Below the pieces are notes generated by a model that saw nothing but the letters and a program-made list of their open reading frames with translations, was not told the DNA's origin and made no database searches. 12,667 bases of DNA. Source: Nocardioidaceae bacterium. GTDB taxonomy: Bacteria > Actinomycetota > Actinomycetes > Propionibacteriales > Nocardioidaceae. Positions 4,381-12,487 of the stretch are shown one piece after another (within the stretch, counting starts at the first letter, position 1; the number at the start of each line of letters is the position of its first letter). Made by a program: the position numbers and the translations under genes. The stretch lies in assembly GCA_013811715.1 (NCBI GenBank), contig JACCUS010000147.1, forward strand, positions 1 to 12,667. The letters run 5' to 3'.

Positions 4381-6924
4381 TCACTCGGTGGTGATGGCCT
4401 TGAGCACGTCCAGCCTGGCGGCGCGGCGGGCCGGCAGCACCGCCGCCAGTACCCCGAAGATCGCGGCCAGCACGACGAAGATGCCCAGCTGCAGCCACGG
4501 GATCGACAGCACCTCGAGGCCCTGGTCGGCGATCGCCCGCTGCAGGGCGACCCCGAAGGCGATGCCCATCACGACTCCGAGCACCGCGCCCAGCACAGCG
4601 ATCACCACCGACTCCAGTCGCACCATCCGGCGCAGCTGCCGCCGGCTGAGCCCGACCGCACGCAGCAGCCCGACCTCGCGCGTGCGCTCGATCACCGACA
4701 ACGCCAGCGTGTTGATGATGCCCAGCACAGCGATGATGACGGCCAGGCCGAGCAACGCGTAGATGAAGTACAGGAAGTAGTTGATCTGCTGCTTGAGCTC
4801 GTCGGCGAACTCCTGCGGGTCCTTCAGCGTCACCAGCGGGTTCTCGCTGGTGATCTCCTCGACCGCCGCCCGGAGGTCGTCATCGGCGGCGCCGGGCTTC
4901 TTCGTGATGAAGAGCGTCGAGTCGAGCGGCTTGAGACCACCCTGCTTCAGCGTGTCGAACGTCACCAGGTAGCTGGCCGGAAGGCCACCTCGCGGGAAGG
5001 CCGCGGACATCTCGAGCCTGACCGTGCCGCCCTGGAACTCCATCGGGATCATGTCGCCGACCTGGTAGCCCTCGCGCTCGGCTGTCTGCTCCTCGACCAG
5101 GATCGTCCCGGGGCGAAGAATGGAGGCGACGGCGCCCATCATCGGCAGGTCGAAGGTCTCGGCCAGGTCCTTCGGGTCGACGGCGCTGACGAAGACGTCG
5201 GTCCCGTCAATCTTCGCCGGTGCGCTCCGGAACTGGGCCACCGTGTCGGCTTCGGGAAGCTCGCGGATCCGCTCGGCGATCGTGGGACTGAACTGCGTCC
5301 CGATCACGTTGGAGACGATGTACTCAGAGGTGAGCGTCGCCTTGATGGCCTTGTCGGTCGTGGCCGACGCCGACTGCCCGAGGATCGACATCAGCGCCAC
5401 CAGCGTGAGGCCGATCATCAATGCGCTCGCGGTCGCCGCCGTACGCCGCGGGTTGCGCAGCGAGTTCCGCGTCGCCAGCGTGCCGACGGTGCCGAACATC
5501 TTCTTGTACGCCGCCCCCATGCCCTGGACCAGCGGACGGCCCAGCACCGGGGACATCAGCGCCACACCGATCAAGATGCCCAGCATGCCCGCCCCGATGA
5601 GGGAGAGGCCGGCGCCGCCCTCACCGGCGAAGCCCAGCACCATCAGACCGATGCCACCCGCCACCAAGACCCCGCCGACGATCATCCGCCGTCGCAGCGA
5701 CGACTCCGACAGCGCGACGTCGTCGCGCATGGCGGCAACCGGGGCGATTCGGGAAGCCCTACGGGCGGGAAGGTAGGCGGCGATCATCGTGACGACCAGC
5801 CCGACGGCGTAGGAGACCAAGACGGTCCGCAGGCTGATCGGGAAGGTCGCCTGCGAGAGATCGAGACCGATCACCCCGAACAGCGCTCGGAGGCCGAGCG
5901 CCAGCAGGTAGCCCGCGCCGATACCGATGGTGGAGCCGACGAGACCGACGGCGAACGCCTCGACCAGCACCGACCGGTTGACCTGCCTCTTGGAGGCACC
6001 CATCGCGCGCAGCAGCGCAAGCTCACGACTGCGCTGCGCCACCAGGATCGAGAACGTGTTGATGATCAAGAATGTGCCGACCACCAGGGAGACTCCCGCG
6101 AAAACGAGCAGGAAGATGTTGATGAAGCCCAGGATCTCCGAGATTCCCGCTTCGTTCTCCGCCGCCACGTCATCGCCGGTGCGCGCCTGCACGTCGCCCG
6201 GCAGCAGCGGCTGGGCTGCGTCGCGAAGCATCTCTTGGGAGACTCCTTCGGCAGCCGTCAACGAGACACCGGAGTAGACATCCTTGCCGCCGAAGAAGAG
6301 CTGCTGCATCGCCTCGGGCGCGAAAACAACGATCGTCGCCCCCGCCGTCCCACCCTCGGAGCCGAACTGCATCAGACCGGTCATCGTGGCCTCGAGCTGC
6401 GGCCGTTGTCCTGCGGTGACCAGCTCGACCCGGTCGCCGATCTCGTAGCCGGCCCTCTCCGCGGTCGCCTCCTCCAGGGCGACCTCGCCCGTCCCGGCGG
6501 GGAGCCTCCCTTCGGTCAGCGTGATGATCGGGTCGCCCGTGATGGCGACGGTGTCGCCGTAGTTGAACGCGAGTCCGGGGGGACCGTTGCCACCTATCAG
6601 GTCTCCGTCGGGGTCGATGACGTAGACGCCCTGCTGCTGGTTGTACGGGTGGACCGACTCCGCCTCCGGCAGCTTCTCGAGCTTGTCGATCACGGCGGCC
6701 GGGACCGTGCGCCTGTCTTGGAGAGAGTCGAAGTCGTTGGCACCCTTCGGCGCGATCTCCACGTCGGCGGTGGTGCCCTTGATGATGCCGGAGAACGCGC
6801 CGCCCATGGCGTCGGTGAAGATGAACGAGCCGGCCACGAACGCCACCCCGAGCACGATGGCGAAGCCGCTCAGCGCCAGCCTGATCTTGCGCGCCACCAG
6901 GTTGCGCCAGGTCACTCTCAGCAT
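4381..6924 (-). CDS. ABC transporter permease with two FtsX domains (MacB/LolC-like)
   Basis: This 847-residue membrane protein is the permease partner of the ATPase just upstream. Helix 1 (about 17-37) is followed by an extracellular MacB-type domain (about 40-260). The first FtsX domain (about 265-395) has three helices and the loop RSRELALLRAMGASKRQV. Further helices (about 413-460 and 497-515) precede a second extracellular domain (about 520-700). A second FtsX domain follows (about 715-840) with RTREVGLLRAVGLSRRQ. The full double-FtsX layout suits mechanotransmission ABC systems that move lipids, peptides or antibiotics outward without a transport channel in the usual sense. The start is five bases after the ATPase stop, with AGAGGG upstream inside that gene's end. 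The substrate is unknown. Confidence 0.93.
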   Translation of the reverse strand: MLRVTWRNLVARKIRLALSGFAIVLGVAFVAGSFIFTDAMGGAFSGIIKGTTADVEIAPKGANDFDSLQDRRTVPAAVIDKLEKLPEAESVHPYNQQQGVYVIDPDGDLIGGNGPPGLAFNYGDTVAITGDPIITLTEGRLPAGTGEVALEEATAERAGYEIGDRVELVTAGQRPQLEATMTGLMQFGSEGGTAGATIVVFAPEAMQQLFFGGKDVYSGVSLTAAEGVSQEMLRDAAQPLLPGDVQARTGDDVAAENEAGISEILGFINIFLLVFAGVSLVVGTFLIINTFSILVAQRSRELALLRAMGASKRQVNRSVLVEAFAVGLVGSTIGIGAGYLLALGLRALFGVIGLDLSQATFPISLRTVLVSYAVGLVVTMIAAYLPARRASRIAPVAAMRDDVALSESSLRRRMIVGGVLVAGGIGLMVLGFAGEGGAGLSLIGAGMLGILIGVALMSPVLGRPLVQGMGAAYKKMFGTVGTLATRNSLRNPRRTAATASALMIGLTLVALMSILGQSASATTDKAIKATLTSEYIVSNVIGTQFSPTIAERIRELPEADTVAQFRSAPAKIDGTDVFVSAVDPKDLAETFDLPMMGAVASILRPGTILVEEQTAEREGYQVGDMIPMEFQGGTVRLEMSAAFPRGGLPASYLVTFDTLKQGGLKPLDSTLFITKKPGAADDDLRAAVEEITSENPLVTLKDPQEFADELKQQINYFLYFIYALLGLAVIIAVLGIINTLALSVIERTREVGLLRAVGLSRRQLRRMVRLESVVIAVLGAVLGVVMGIAFGVALQRAIADQGLEVLSIPWLQLGIFVVLAAIFGVLAAVLPARRAARLDVLKAITTE

Positions 6925-6929
6925 GGGAG

Positions 6930-7724
6930 TCAGCCCTCTGCCGCGGTGCCGACGACTGCCGTCGAGCTGAGGACCTTCATCTCCTCGAGCACCCCGTCGG
7001 CGGTGGGGTCGCGGAGCTCGTCGACGACCTTGCCGTCGGCGAGGAAGACGACGCGGTCGGTGTACGCCGCGGCGACGGGGTCGTGCGTCACCATGACAAT
7101 GGTCTGACCGTGATCGTCGACGCTTCGGCGCAAGAACCCCAGTACCTCAGCGCCCGAGGCGGAGTCGAGGTTGCCGGTGGGCTCGTCGGCGAAGACGATG
7201 TCGGGCCTGGAGACGAGCGCGCGAGCGGCGGCGACGCGCTGCTGCTGGCCGCCCGACAGCTGGTTGGGGCGGTGCTTGAGCCGGTCTCGCAGGTTGACGG
7301 TGTCGATGACGGTGTCGAACCAGTCCTGATCGGGCTTGCGCCCGGCGATGGCGAGCGGCAGCTCGATGTTCTCCTGCGCGGTCAGCGTGGGCACCAGGTT
7401 GTACGCCTGGAACACGAAGCCGATCTTGTCGCGGCGCAAGGTGGTGAGCTGCTTGTCGCCGAGTCGGGACAGCTCGACGTCGCCGAGGTAGACCTCGCCG
7501 CTGGTCGCGTTGTCGAGCGCGGCCATGCAGTGCATGAGGGTCGACTTGCCCGAGCCGGAGGGCCCCATGACCGCGGTGAACTCTCCAGCGGCGAAGTCGA
7601 TCGAGACGCCGTCGAGAGCCGCCACGGTGGCGTCGCCCTCGCCGTACACCTTCCGGAGGTCGATGGTCCGGGCGGCGGCGGTCGACAGTGTCGGCGCCGG
7701 CTCGTTGAAGGCAACGTGAGACAT
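6930..7724 (-). CDS. ABC transporter ATP-binding protein (LolD/MacB type)
   Basis: This 264-residue nucleotide-binding subunit has all catalytic elements: Walker A GPSGSGKST (54-62), Q-loop Gln106 in FVFQAYNLVPTLTA, signature LSGGQQQR (156-163), Walker B IVFADEP (176-182), D-loop NLDS (185-188) and switch His214 in MVTHD. The FQxxNLxPxLTAxEN pattern marks the LolD/MacB/FtsE group that drives FtsX-type permeases. About 15 residues at the N-terminus and about 30 at the C-terminus extend beyond the usual core. The ATG has CGAGGG about eight bases upstream. It is the first gene of a two-gene operon with the permease and is divergent from the endonuclease IV gene. Confidence 0.96.
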   Translation of the reverse strand: MSHVAFNEPAPTLSTAAARTIDLRKVYGEGDATVAALDGVSIDFAAGEFTAVMGPSGSGKSTLMHCMAALDNATSGEVYLGDVELSRLGDKQLTTLRRDKIGFVFQAYNLVPTLTAQENIELPLAIAGRKPDQDWFDTVIDTVNLRDRLKHRPNQLSGGQQQRVAAARALVSRPDIVFADEPTGNLDSASGAEVLGFLRRSVDDHGQTIVMVTHDPVAAAYTDRVVFLADGKVVDELRDPTADGVLEEMKVLSSTAVVGTAAEG

Positions 7725-7827
7725 GGGGTTTCCCTCGAGAAGTGTCTGCGAGGGTTTGCCTCCCCCCGCCTGAAACTGTCACCCACACCGTACCGAAGCC
7801 ACGCAACCGGCATCGATGGGGTTTCCC
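7723..7827. repeat. 12-base direct repeat in the ABC/nfo divergent spacer
   Basis: ATGGGGTTTCCC occurs at 7723-7734, overlapping the ABC ATPase start codon, and again at 7816-7827. The core GGGGTTTCCC(C/T) is nearly palindromic. Two exact copies 93 bases apart in a 162-base divergent spacer suggest sites for one regulator acting on the ABC operon, nfo or both. No clear minus-strand promoter was recognised here. Confidence 0.4.
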
Positions 7828-7850
7828 CTGAATCGGCCCTGATCTGCACC

Positions 7851-7879
7851 CTGACGGATGCGGAGCGGCGGTCTACGGT
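7851..7879 (+). promoter_or_regulatory. Candidate nfo promoter giving a leaderless mRNA
   Basis: CTGACG (7851-7856) resembles TTGACN, and after exactly 17 bases comes TACGGT (7874-7879), fitting TAnnnT. Seven bases later is the ATG at 7887, so transcription would start at or next to the start codon. Leaderless messages with this spacing are common in actinobacteria. The absence of a strong Shine-Dalgarno agrees. Confidence 0.5.
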
Positions 7880-7886
7880 GGTGGGC

Positions 7887-8687
7887 ATGAGCACCCTCAG
7901 TATCGGCGCCCACGTCGACCAGGCCGACCCGGTCGCTGAGGCGCTGGCGCGCAAGGCCACGTTGTCGCAGTTCTTCCTCGGCGACCCACAGGGGTGGAAG
8001 GGCCCCAAGGTCGAGTACGCCGGAGGGGCCGGCGCGTTGCGCGCCGCCGCCGCGAGTGCCGGCATCGACCTCTACGTGCATGCCCCGTACGTGTTGAACG
8101 TCGCCACCACCAACAACCGGATCCGCATCCCCTCACGCAAGTTGTTGCAGCTGACGATCAACGCCGCCGCGGAGATCGGGGCCAAGGGTTTGATCGTGCA
8201 CGGTGGCCACTTGGCGAGGGGCGACGACCCGGTCGTCGGCTTCGACAACTGGCGCAAGTGCGTCGACAGGCTCGAGATGCCGGTGCAGCTGCTGATCGAG
8301 AACACCGCCGGCGGCGACAACGCCATGGCCCGGCGGCTGGACCGCATCGCGGGCATCTGGCAGGCGATCGGGGCTGCCGAGGGCGGCGACACCGTCGGCT
8401 TGTGCCTCGACACCTGCCACGCGCACGCGGGTGGTGAGGCTCTGGGGGGTCTGGTGCAGCGCGTTCTCGCGGTCACCGGGCGCATCGATCTGGTGCACGC
8501 CAACGACTCACGCGACGCCTTCGACTCCGGCGCCGACCGGCACGCCAACCTCGGCGACGGCGAGATCGCGCCCGATGAGCTGGTCGAAGTGGTCCGGACG
8601 GCGGGTGCTCCGGTGGTGTGCGAGACCCCCGGAGGCGTCCAGGGTCACACAGCCGACATCGAGTGGCTGCGCCAACAGGTCGGCTGA
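7887..8687 (+). CDS. nfo: Endonuclease IV (AP endonuclease Nfo)
   Basis: This 266-residue TIM-barrel enzyme cuts DNA 5' of abasic sites and trims blocked 3' ends in base-excision repair. All the family's zinc-ligand blocks are present: His65 in YVHAPY, His105 or His108 in VHGGH, Glu138 in LIENTAGG, Asp175 and His178 in CLDTCHAHAGG, His204 in VHANDS, Asp217 and His219 in GADRHANLGDGEI, and Glu246 in CETPGG. It begins SIGAHV as usual. The reading frame stays open far upstream into antisense ATPase sequence, but similarity begins at ATG 7887, which also fits the promoter. It is slightly shorter than the E. coli enzyme (285). It is divergent from the ABC pair and followed by femX after 85 bases. 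Confidence 0.97.
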   Translation: MSTLSIGAHVDQADPVAEALARKATLSQFFLGDPQGWKGPKVEYAGGAGALRAAAASAGIDLYVHAPYVLNVATTNNRIRIPSRKLLQLTINAAAEIGAKGLIVHGGHLARGDDPVVGFDNWRKCVDRLEMPVQLLIENTAGGDNAMARRLDRIAGIWQAIGAAEGGDTVGLCLDTCHAHAGGEALGGLVQRVLAVTGRIDLVHANDSRDAFDSGADRHANLGDGEIAPDELVEVVRTAGAPVVCETPGGVQGHTADIEWLRQQVG

Positions 8688-8690
8688 CCC

Positions 8691-8711
8691 AGCAGGCCGG
8701 AGGGCCCTGCT
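8691..8711 (+). terminator. Hairpin just after nfo (possible terminator)
   Basis: AGCAGG (8691-8696) pairs with CCTGCT (8706-8711), continued by CC/GG with one bulged C, leaving a GGAG loop. It starts three bases after the nfo stop. There is no T-tract, so termination would be weak or Rho-assisted. It may separate nfo from femX expression. Confidence 0.35.
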
Positions 8712-8772
8712 CGTGCCGGGCCGATTCGTGGTGTGGCGGTGGGGAGTCCGGAGTCGGGTAGCGTGTCGGGGC

Positions 8773-9891
8773 GTGAGCCGGATCGTCGTACGCACCATCA
8801 ACGCCGCCCACCACCTGGCCTTCCTGAAGGAGCAGCCGAGCGCGAGCTTCTTGCAGACCCCCGCGTGGGGAGAGGTCAAGAGTGAGTGGCGGCGCGAGTC
8901 GATCGGCTGGTACCGCGACAGCAGGCTGGTCGGGGCCGGGCTGGTGCTGTACCGGCAGCTGCCGAAGGTGAAGCGGTACCTCGCCTACCTGCCCGAGGGC
9001 CCGGTCATCGACTGGGCCGATGACGACCTCGCCGACTGGCTGTCGCCGATGGCGGAACATCTTCGCGGCAACGGAGCCTTCGGGGTCCGGATGGGGCCGC
9101 CGGTGGTGACGAGGTCATGGCGGGCGGACACGATCAAGAAGGCGATCGCGGACGACACCCGCCGCCGGCTCGGAGACATCCCGCCGGATGCGCGCAACGA
9201 GCGAGGCGGCGACGTGCAGGCGGTGCTGCGGGCCGAGGGGTGGCGGCCCGTGGCCGCGGGCAACGGCGGCTTCACCGCCGGTCAGCCGCAGTTCGTGTTC
9301 CAGATCCCGCTCGCCGGCCGCAGCGAGGACGACGTGCTCAAGTCCATGAACCAGCAGTGGCGCCGCAACATCAAGAAGGCCGACAAGGCCGGCGTGGTCG
9401 TCACCCAGGGCGGCGCCGACGACCTGCTGGCCTTCCACGCGCTGTACGCCGAGACCGCCCGCCGCGACCACTTCACGCCTCGACCGGTCGGCTACTTCGA
9501 GCACATGTACGCAACCCTGCGCGCCGAGGACCCCGACCGGATCCGGCTCTACCTCGCCCACCACGAGGGCGACCTGGTCTCCGCGACGACCTGGGTCCGC
9601 GTCGGACGACACACCTGGTACTCCTACGGCGCCTCGTCGACCGCCAAACGCGACGTGCGCGGCTCCAACGCCGTCCAGTGGCAGATGATCCGGGACGCGA
9701 TCGCGGCCGACGCCGACGTCTACGACCTCCGCGGCATCACCGAGACCCTCGATCCCGACGACCCGCACATTGGCCTGATCCAGTTCAAGGTCGGCACCGG
9801 CGGAGAAGCGGTCGAGACCGTCGGCGAGTGGGACTTGGCACTGAACCGCCTCGTCTACAAGGCGTTCGACTTCTACATGAGCCGGCGCTGA
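8773..9891 (+). CDS. femX: FemABX-family peptidoglycan aminoacyltransferase (FemX-like)
   Basis: This 372-residue protein has two GNAT-like folds. The family adds an amino acid from aminoacyl-tRNA to the side chain of a peptidoglycan precursor, usually lipid II at the membrane face. Typical marks are SFLQTPAWGEVK near residue 25, VKRYLAYLPEGPVIDW (66-81), MNQQWRRNIKKADKAGV (192-208) and the C-terminal block YDLRGITETLD ... GLIQFKVGTGGE ... VGEWDLALN. The charged coiled-coil arm of staphylococcal FemA is not evident. I choose GTG 8773: it begins the conserved N-terminus, and TAGCGT lies eight bases upstream, so the message may be leaderless. FemX of Streptomyces coelicolor, which adds the first Gly, lies close to rpsF too; a Gly bridge is therefore likely, but the amino acid is inferred. 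It is followed at once by a racemase-like gene. Confidence 0.9.
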   Translation: MSRIVVRTINAAHHLAFLKEQPSASFLQTPAWGEVKSEWRRESIGWYRDSRLVGAGLVLYRQLPKVKRYLAYLPEGPVIDWADDDLADWLSPMAEHLRGNGAFGVRMGPPVVTRSWRADTIKKAIADDTRRRLGDIPPDARNERGGDVQAVLRAEGWRPVAAGNGGFTAGQPQFVFQIPLAGRSEDDVLKSMNQQWRRNIKKADKAGVVVTQGGADDLLAFHALYAETARRDHFTPRPVGYFEHMYATLRAEDPDRIRLYLAHHEGDLVSATTWVRVGRHTWYSYGASSTAKRDVRGSNAVQWQMIRDAIAADADVYDLRGITETLDPDDPHIGLIQFKVGTGGEAVETVGEWDLALNRLVYKAFDFYMSRR

Positions 9892-9899
9892 GGTCGACC

Positions 9900-10925
9900 A
9901 TGCCGTTGAGCCTGTACGTCGACGGTCCCCGCTGGCGCGACCACCTCACCAAGACGGCCGACGACAACCCGGGCCTGATCCCGGTCGCGAAGGGGAACGG
10001 CTACGGTCTCACCGTCGGCAGGCTGGCGCGGCGAGCCGAGTGGCTGGGCGTCGACACGATCGCGGTCGGCACGTATCCCGAGGTTGCCGAAGTCGTCCAG
10101 CGGTTCAGTGGCGACATCCTCGTCATGGAACCGTGGCGGCCGTTCTCACCCGGTGTCTCCTACGGCGACCGCGTCATCCACACCGTCGGCCGCCGAAGCG
10201 ACCTGGCCGCGCTGCCAGCGGCAGCCGGCCCAGGTGGCAGCCCCCGAGTGCTGCTCGAGGCGCTGACCTCCATGCGCCGACACGGCTTCGCGGCCGACGA
10301 CCTGGCGCAGGTCGGTCGCAGCATTCGGGGCCTGCGGGTCGAGGGACACGCGGTGCACCTCCCACTCGGCGACGGCCACGTGGCCGAGGTCGAAAGATGG
10401 CTGGCAGCGGCGCCGGCCCGGCGCTGGTTCGCCTCGCACCTTCGTCACGACGAGCTCGACGAGCTCAGCCGCCGACACCCAGACGTCGAGTTCCGTCCCA
10501 GGGTCGGCACCGCGCTGTGGCTCGGGGACCGGGGCGCGCTCCAGGCGATGGCGACCGTGCTGGACGCACATCGGGTCCGTCGGGGCGAACAGGTCGGCTA
10601 CCGGCAACGCCGGATCGGCAGGGACGGGACCGTGCTGATCGTCTCCGGGGGTACGGCGCACGGGGTGGCGCTCGTGGCGCCCAATGCGGCGGCGTCGCCC
10701 CGTGCCCGCGCGGCGGCACTCGCTCAAGGTGGGCTGAGTGCGTCCGGACGTGCCCTGTCGCCGTACCTGGTGGACGGGAAGCAGAGGTGGTTCGCCGAGC
10801 CGCCGCACATGCAGGTGAGCATGATCTTCGTGCCTTCGGGCGCGACCTGCCCCGACGTGGGCGACGAAGTCAAGCTGCAGGTGCGGTTCACCACCACCAC
10901 CTTCGACCGTGTCGTGGTCAGCTGA
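9900..10925 (+). CDS. Alanine racemase-fold PLP protein
   Basis: This 341-residue protein has the fold-type III racemase layout. Lys31 in PVAKGNGYG matches the PLP lysine motif. RPRVGTALWLG (199-209) matches the family's RPGIALYG. Tyr234 in EQVGYRQ aligns with the catalytic tyrosine (Tyr265' of Geobacillus Alr). Differences are marked: the usual GYADG is GGTAHG (250-255), and the CMDQ block is MQVSM (304-308), without its Asp. Parts of the barrel are short, so it is probably not a housekeeping alanine racemase. It may act on another amino acid or have lost activity. The ATG is nine bases after the femX stop, and GAGGT overlaps that stop, so the two are translated together. This points to a role in wall precursor tailoring (inference). 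Its end overlaps the next gene by eight bases. Confidence 0.8.
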   Translation: MPLSLYVDGPRWRDHLTKTADDNPGLIPVAKGNGYGLTVGRLARRAEWLGVDTIAVGTYPEVAEVVQRFSGDILVMEPWRPFSPGVSYGDRVIHTVGRRSDLAALPAAAGPGGSPRVLLEALTSMRRHGFAADDLAQVGRSIRGLRVEGHAVHLPLGDGHVAEVERWLAAAPARRWFASHLRHDELDELSRRHPDVEFRPRVGTALWLGDRGALQAMATVLDAHRVRRGEQVGYRQRRIGRDGTVLIVSGGTAHGVALVAPNAAASPRARAAALAQGGLSASGRALSPYLVDGKQRWFAEPPHMQVSMIFVPSGATCPDVGDEVKLQVRFTTTTFDRVVVS

Positions 10926-12471
10926 CACCGGTCAGGCCCGGATCCCCCCGCGTTGCTCGCCGCGGCGGAGGATCGTCGTACAGCTCCGCGTCGATGCCTT
11001 CGTCGAGCACCCCGCCGAGAGGGTCGTCGGAGAGCCCGTCCGCGCGAACCGGGTCGTTCCAGGGGTAGAGGATGTCGCGCACGACGAGGACCACGAGGTA
11101 GAGTTCAGCCGCGATGCGCACCACGGTCGCCAGGGCATACGGCCAGTCGAAGTCGCCGGCAGCGACGAAGAAGTTGGCGATGTGCATCCAGACCGCGAAG
11201 AAGTAGAAGACCTCGCCGGCCTGCCAGATCAGCATGTCCCGCCAGCGCGGCCGGGCCAGCGCCGCCAGCGGCAACAGCCACAGCACGTACTGCGGCGAGT
11301 ACACCTTGTTGACCAGCAAGAACGCGGCCACGACCAAGAAGACCAGCTGCACCAGGCGCGGTCGCCGCGGCGCCGCGAACCCGAGCAATCCGATGGCGAG
11401 GCAGGCGACGCCGAAGAAGAGCAAGGTCACTGTGTTGATCGTGTCGGGGGTCGCGGCGTGGCCGAGGTCGGCCGCCACCAGCCACAACGACCCGAAGTCC
11501 CCACCGCGCGAGGAGTTGAACTGCCAGAACCACAAGAAGGACTCCGGAGACCAGAAGTACACCGGCAGGTCGACGGCGAGCCAGGTCACCAGCGCCGCCG
11601 CACACGTCTTGACCCACACCTCTAGCCGGCGTTCGCGCAGGCACAAGACCAGCAGCGGGCCGAGGAAGAAAAGCGGGTAGAGCTTGGTCGCCGTCCCCAA
11701 CCCGATGAAGATCCCCGCCACGATCGGTCTTCGGGTCGACCACGCCCACAAGATCCCAGCGACGCAACCGATGGCGAGCACGTCCCAGTTGATCATCGCC
11801 GCCAACGCCAAGGCCGGCGATGCTGCCACGAACATCGCGTCCCAGGGCCGCCGTGGCTGCGCCCTGACCAACAGCACCAACGCGATGAGCAGCACCACGA
11901 AGAACCCGACAGCGTTCACGCCCCAGAAGACCGCGCTGTCGTGCTGCACCCGCAGGTCGTTGCCGACGAACGCGTGCTGCACCTGTGACATGTCGGGCGA
12001 CTTGCCGATCAGATGAGTCACGACGGCCGCCCCACCCATCCACACCCCGGTCAGCACCGGATACTCGACAATCAGCGACTGCGCCTCGTCCGCGTTGTTG
12101 GGCGTCTTGTTGGGGGGAAGCTCGTCTTGCGGCTGGTACGGCGGGATGCCCTCGGCGAACCCGCGCCCCACGTAGAGGTACTGGATGTCGGAGTAGCACA
12201 GGTGCGAGAAGGGCAGCGGCGACGCCGCGTCGGACCACTCCTCAGCAACGCACACCGACTTCTGCATGACGCCGAGACCGAAGAAGATTGCGGCAACCGC
12301 CAGCGTGATCCGCAGCGGCGTCCACCAGCCGCCACTTCGCGCGTGCCGTCCGAGCGGCCCGCCTGTGGCGGAGGACGCTGACCGCGCGAGTGGGTCGGCC
12401 AGCGTCGGCCCCACCACGTCGTCCGCCGTCCGCGTCGTGTTGGGGAGGACCACGCGCCCATCGTGCCTCAT
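10918..12471 (-). CDS. Polytopic membrane protein, GT87/DUF2029-like mannosyltransferase
   Basis: The product is about 517 residues, with a polar N-terminus of about 50 residues, roughly ten to eleven membrane helices from about 53 onward, and a polar acidic C-tail (DDPLGGVLDEGIDAELYDDPPP). The first extracellular loop has CYSDIQYLYVGRGF, whose Asp (about 95) is placed like the catalytic Asp of GT-C enzymes, which use polyprenyl-phosphate sugars. GTATKLYPLFFLGPLL and VYSPQYVLWLLPL are typical of GT87 proteins. The position next to a PBP-like tail and the overall style match M. tuberculosis Rv0051, downstream of ponA1. I start at ATG 12471; GTG 12474 is equally possible, as neither has a clear Shine-Dalgarno. 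The sugar and acceptor are unknown. It converges on the racemase-like gene, sharing the palindrome TCAGCTGA. Confidence 0.82.
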   Translation of the reverse strand: MRHDGRVVLPNTTRTADDVVGPTLADPLARSASSATGGPLGRHARSGGWWTPLRITLAVAAIFFGLGVMQKSVCVAEEWSDAASPLPFSHLCYSDIQYLYVGRGFAEGIPPYQPQDELPPNKTPNNADEAQSLIVEYPVLTGVWMGGAAVVTHLIGKSPDMSQVQHAFVGNDLRVQHDSAVFWGVNAVGFFVVLLIALVLLVRAQPRRPWDAMFVAASPALALAAMINWDVLAIGCVAGILWAWSTRRPIVAGIFIGLGTATKLYPLFFLGPLLVLCLRERRLEVWVKTCAAALVTWLAVDLPVYFWSPESFLWFWQFNSSRGGDFGSLWLVAADLGHAATPDTINTVTLLFFGVACLAIGLLGFAAPRRPRLVQLVFLVVAAFLLVNKVYSPQYVLWLLPLAALARPRWRDMLIWQAGEVFYFFAVWMHIANFFVAAGDFDWPYALATVVRIAAELYLVVLVVRDILYPWNDPVRADGLSDDPLGGVLDEGIDAELYDDPPPRRATRGDPGLTGVS

Positions 12472-12487
12472 CACGGAGGCAGCTGAG

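Noticed and set aside
4297..7107. 936-codon open frame on plus across the ABC permease
   Set aside because: It mirrors the permease gene codon for codon, has no ribosome site, and reads as Arg/Asp/Gln-rich nonsense. The minus-strand permease has clear domains and helices.
7083..7886. Upstream extension of nfo (frame open from 7083)
   Set aside because: The extension is antisense to the ABC ATPase; endonuclease IV similarity begins at ATG 7887.
8431..8772. Upstream extension of femX (frame open from 8431)
   Set aside because: It overlaps the conserved C-terminal half of nfo in another frame; FemX-like sequence begins at GTG 8773.
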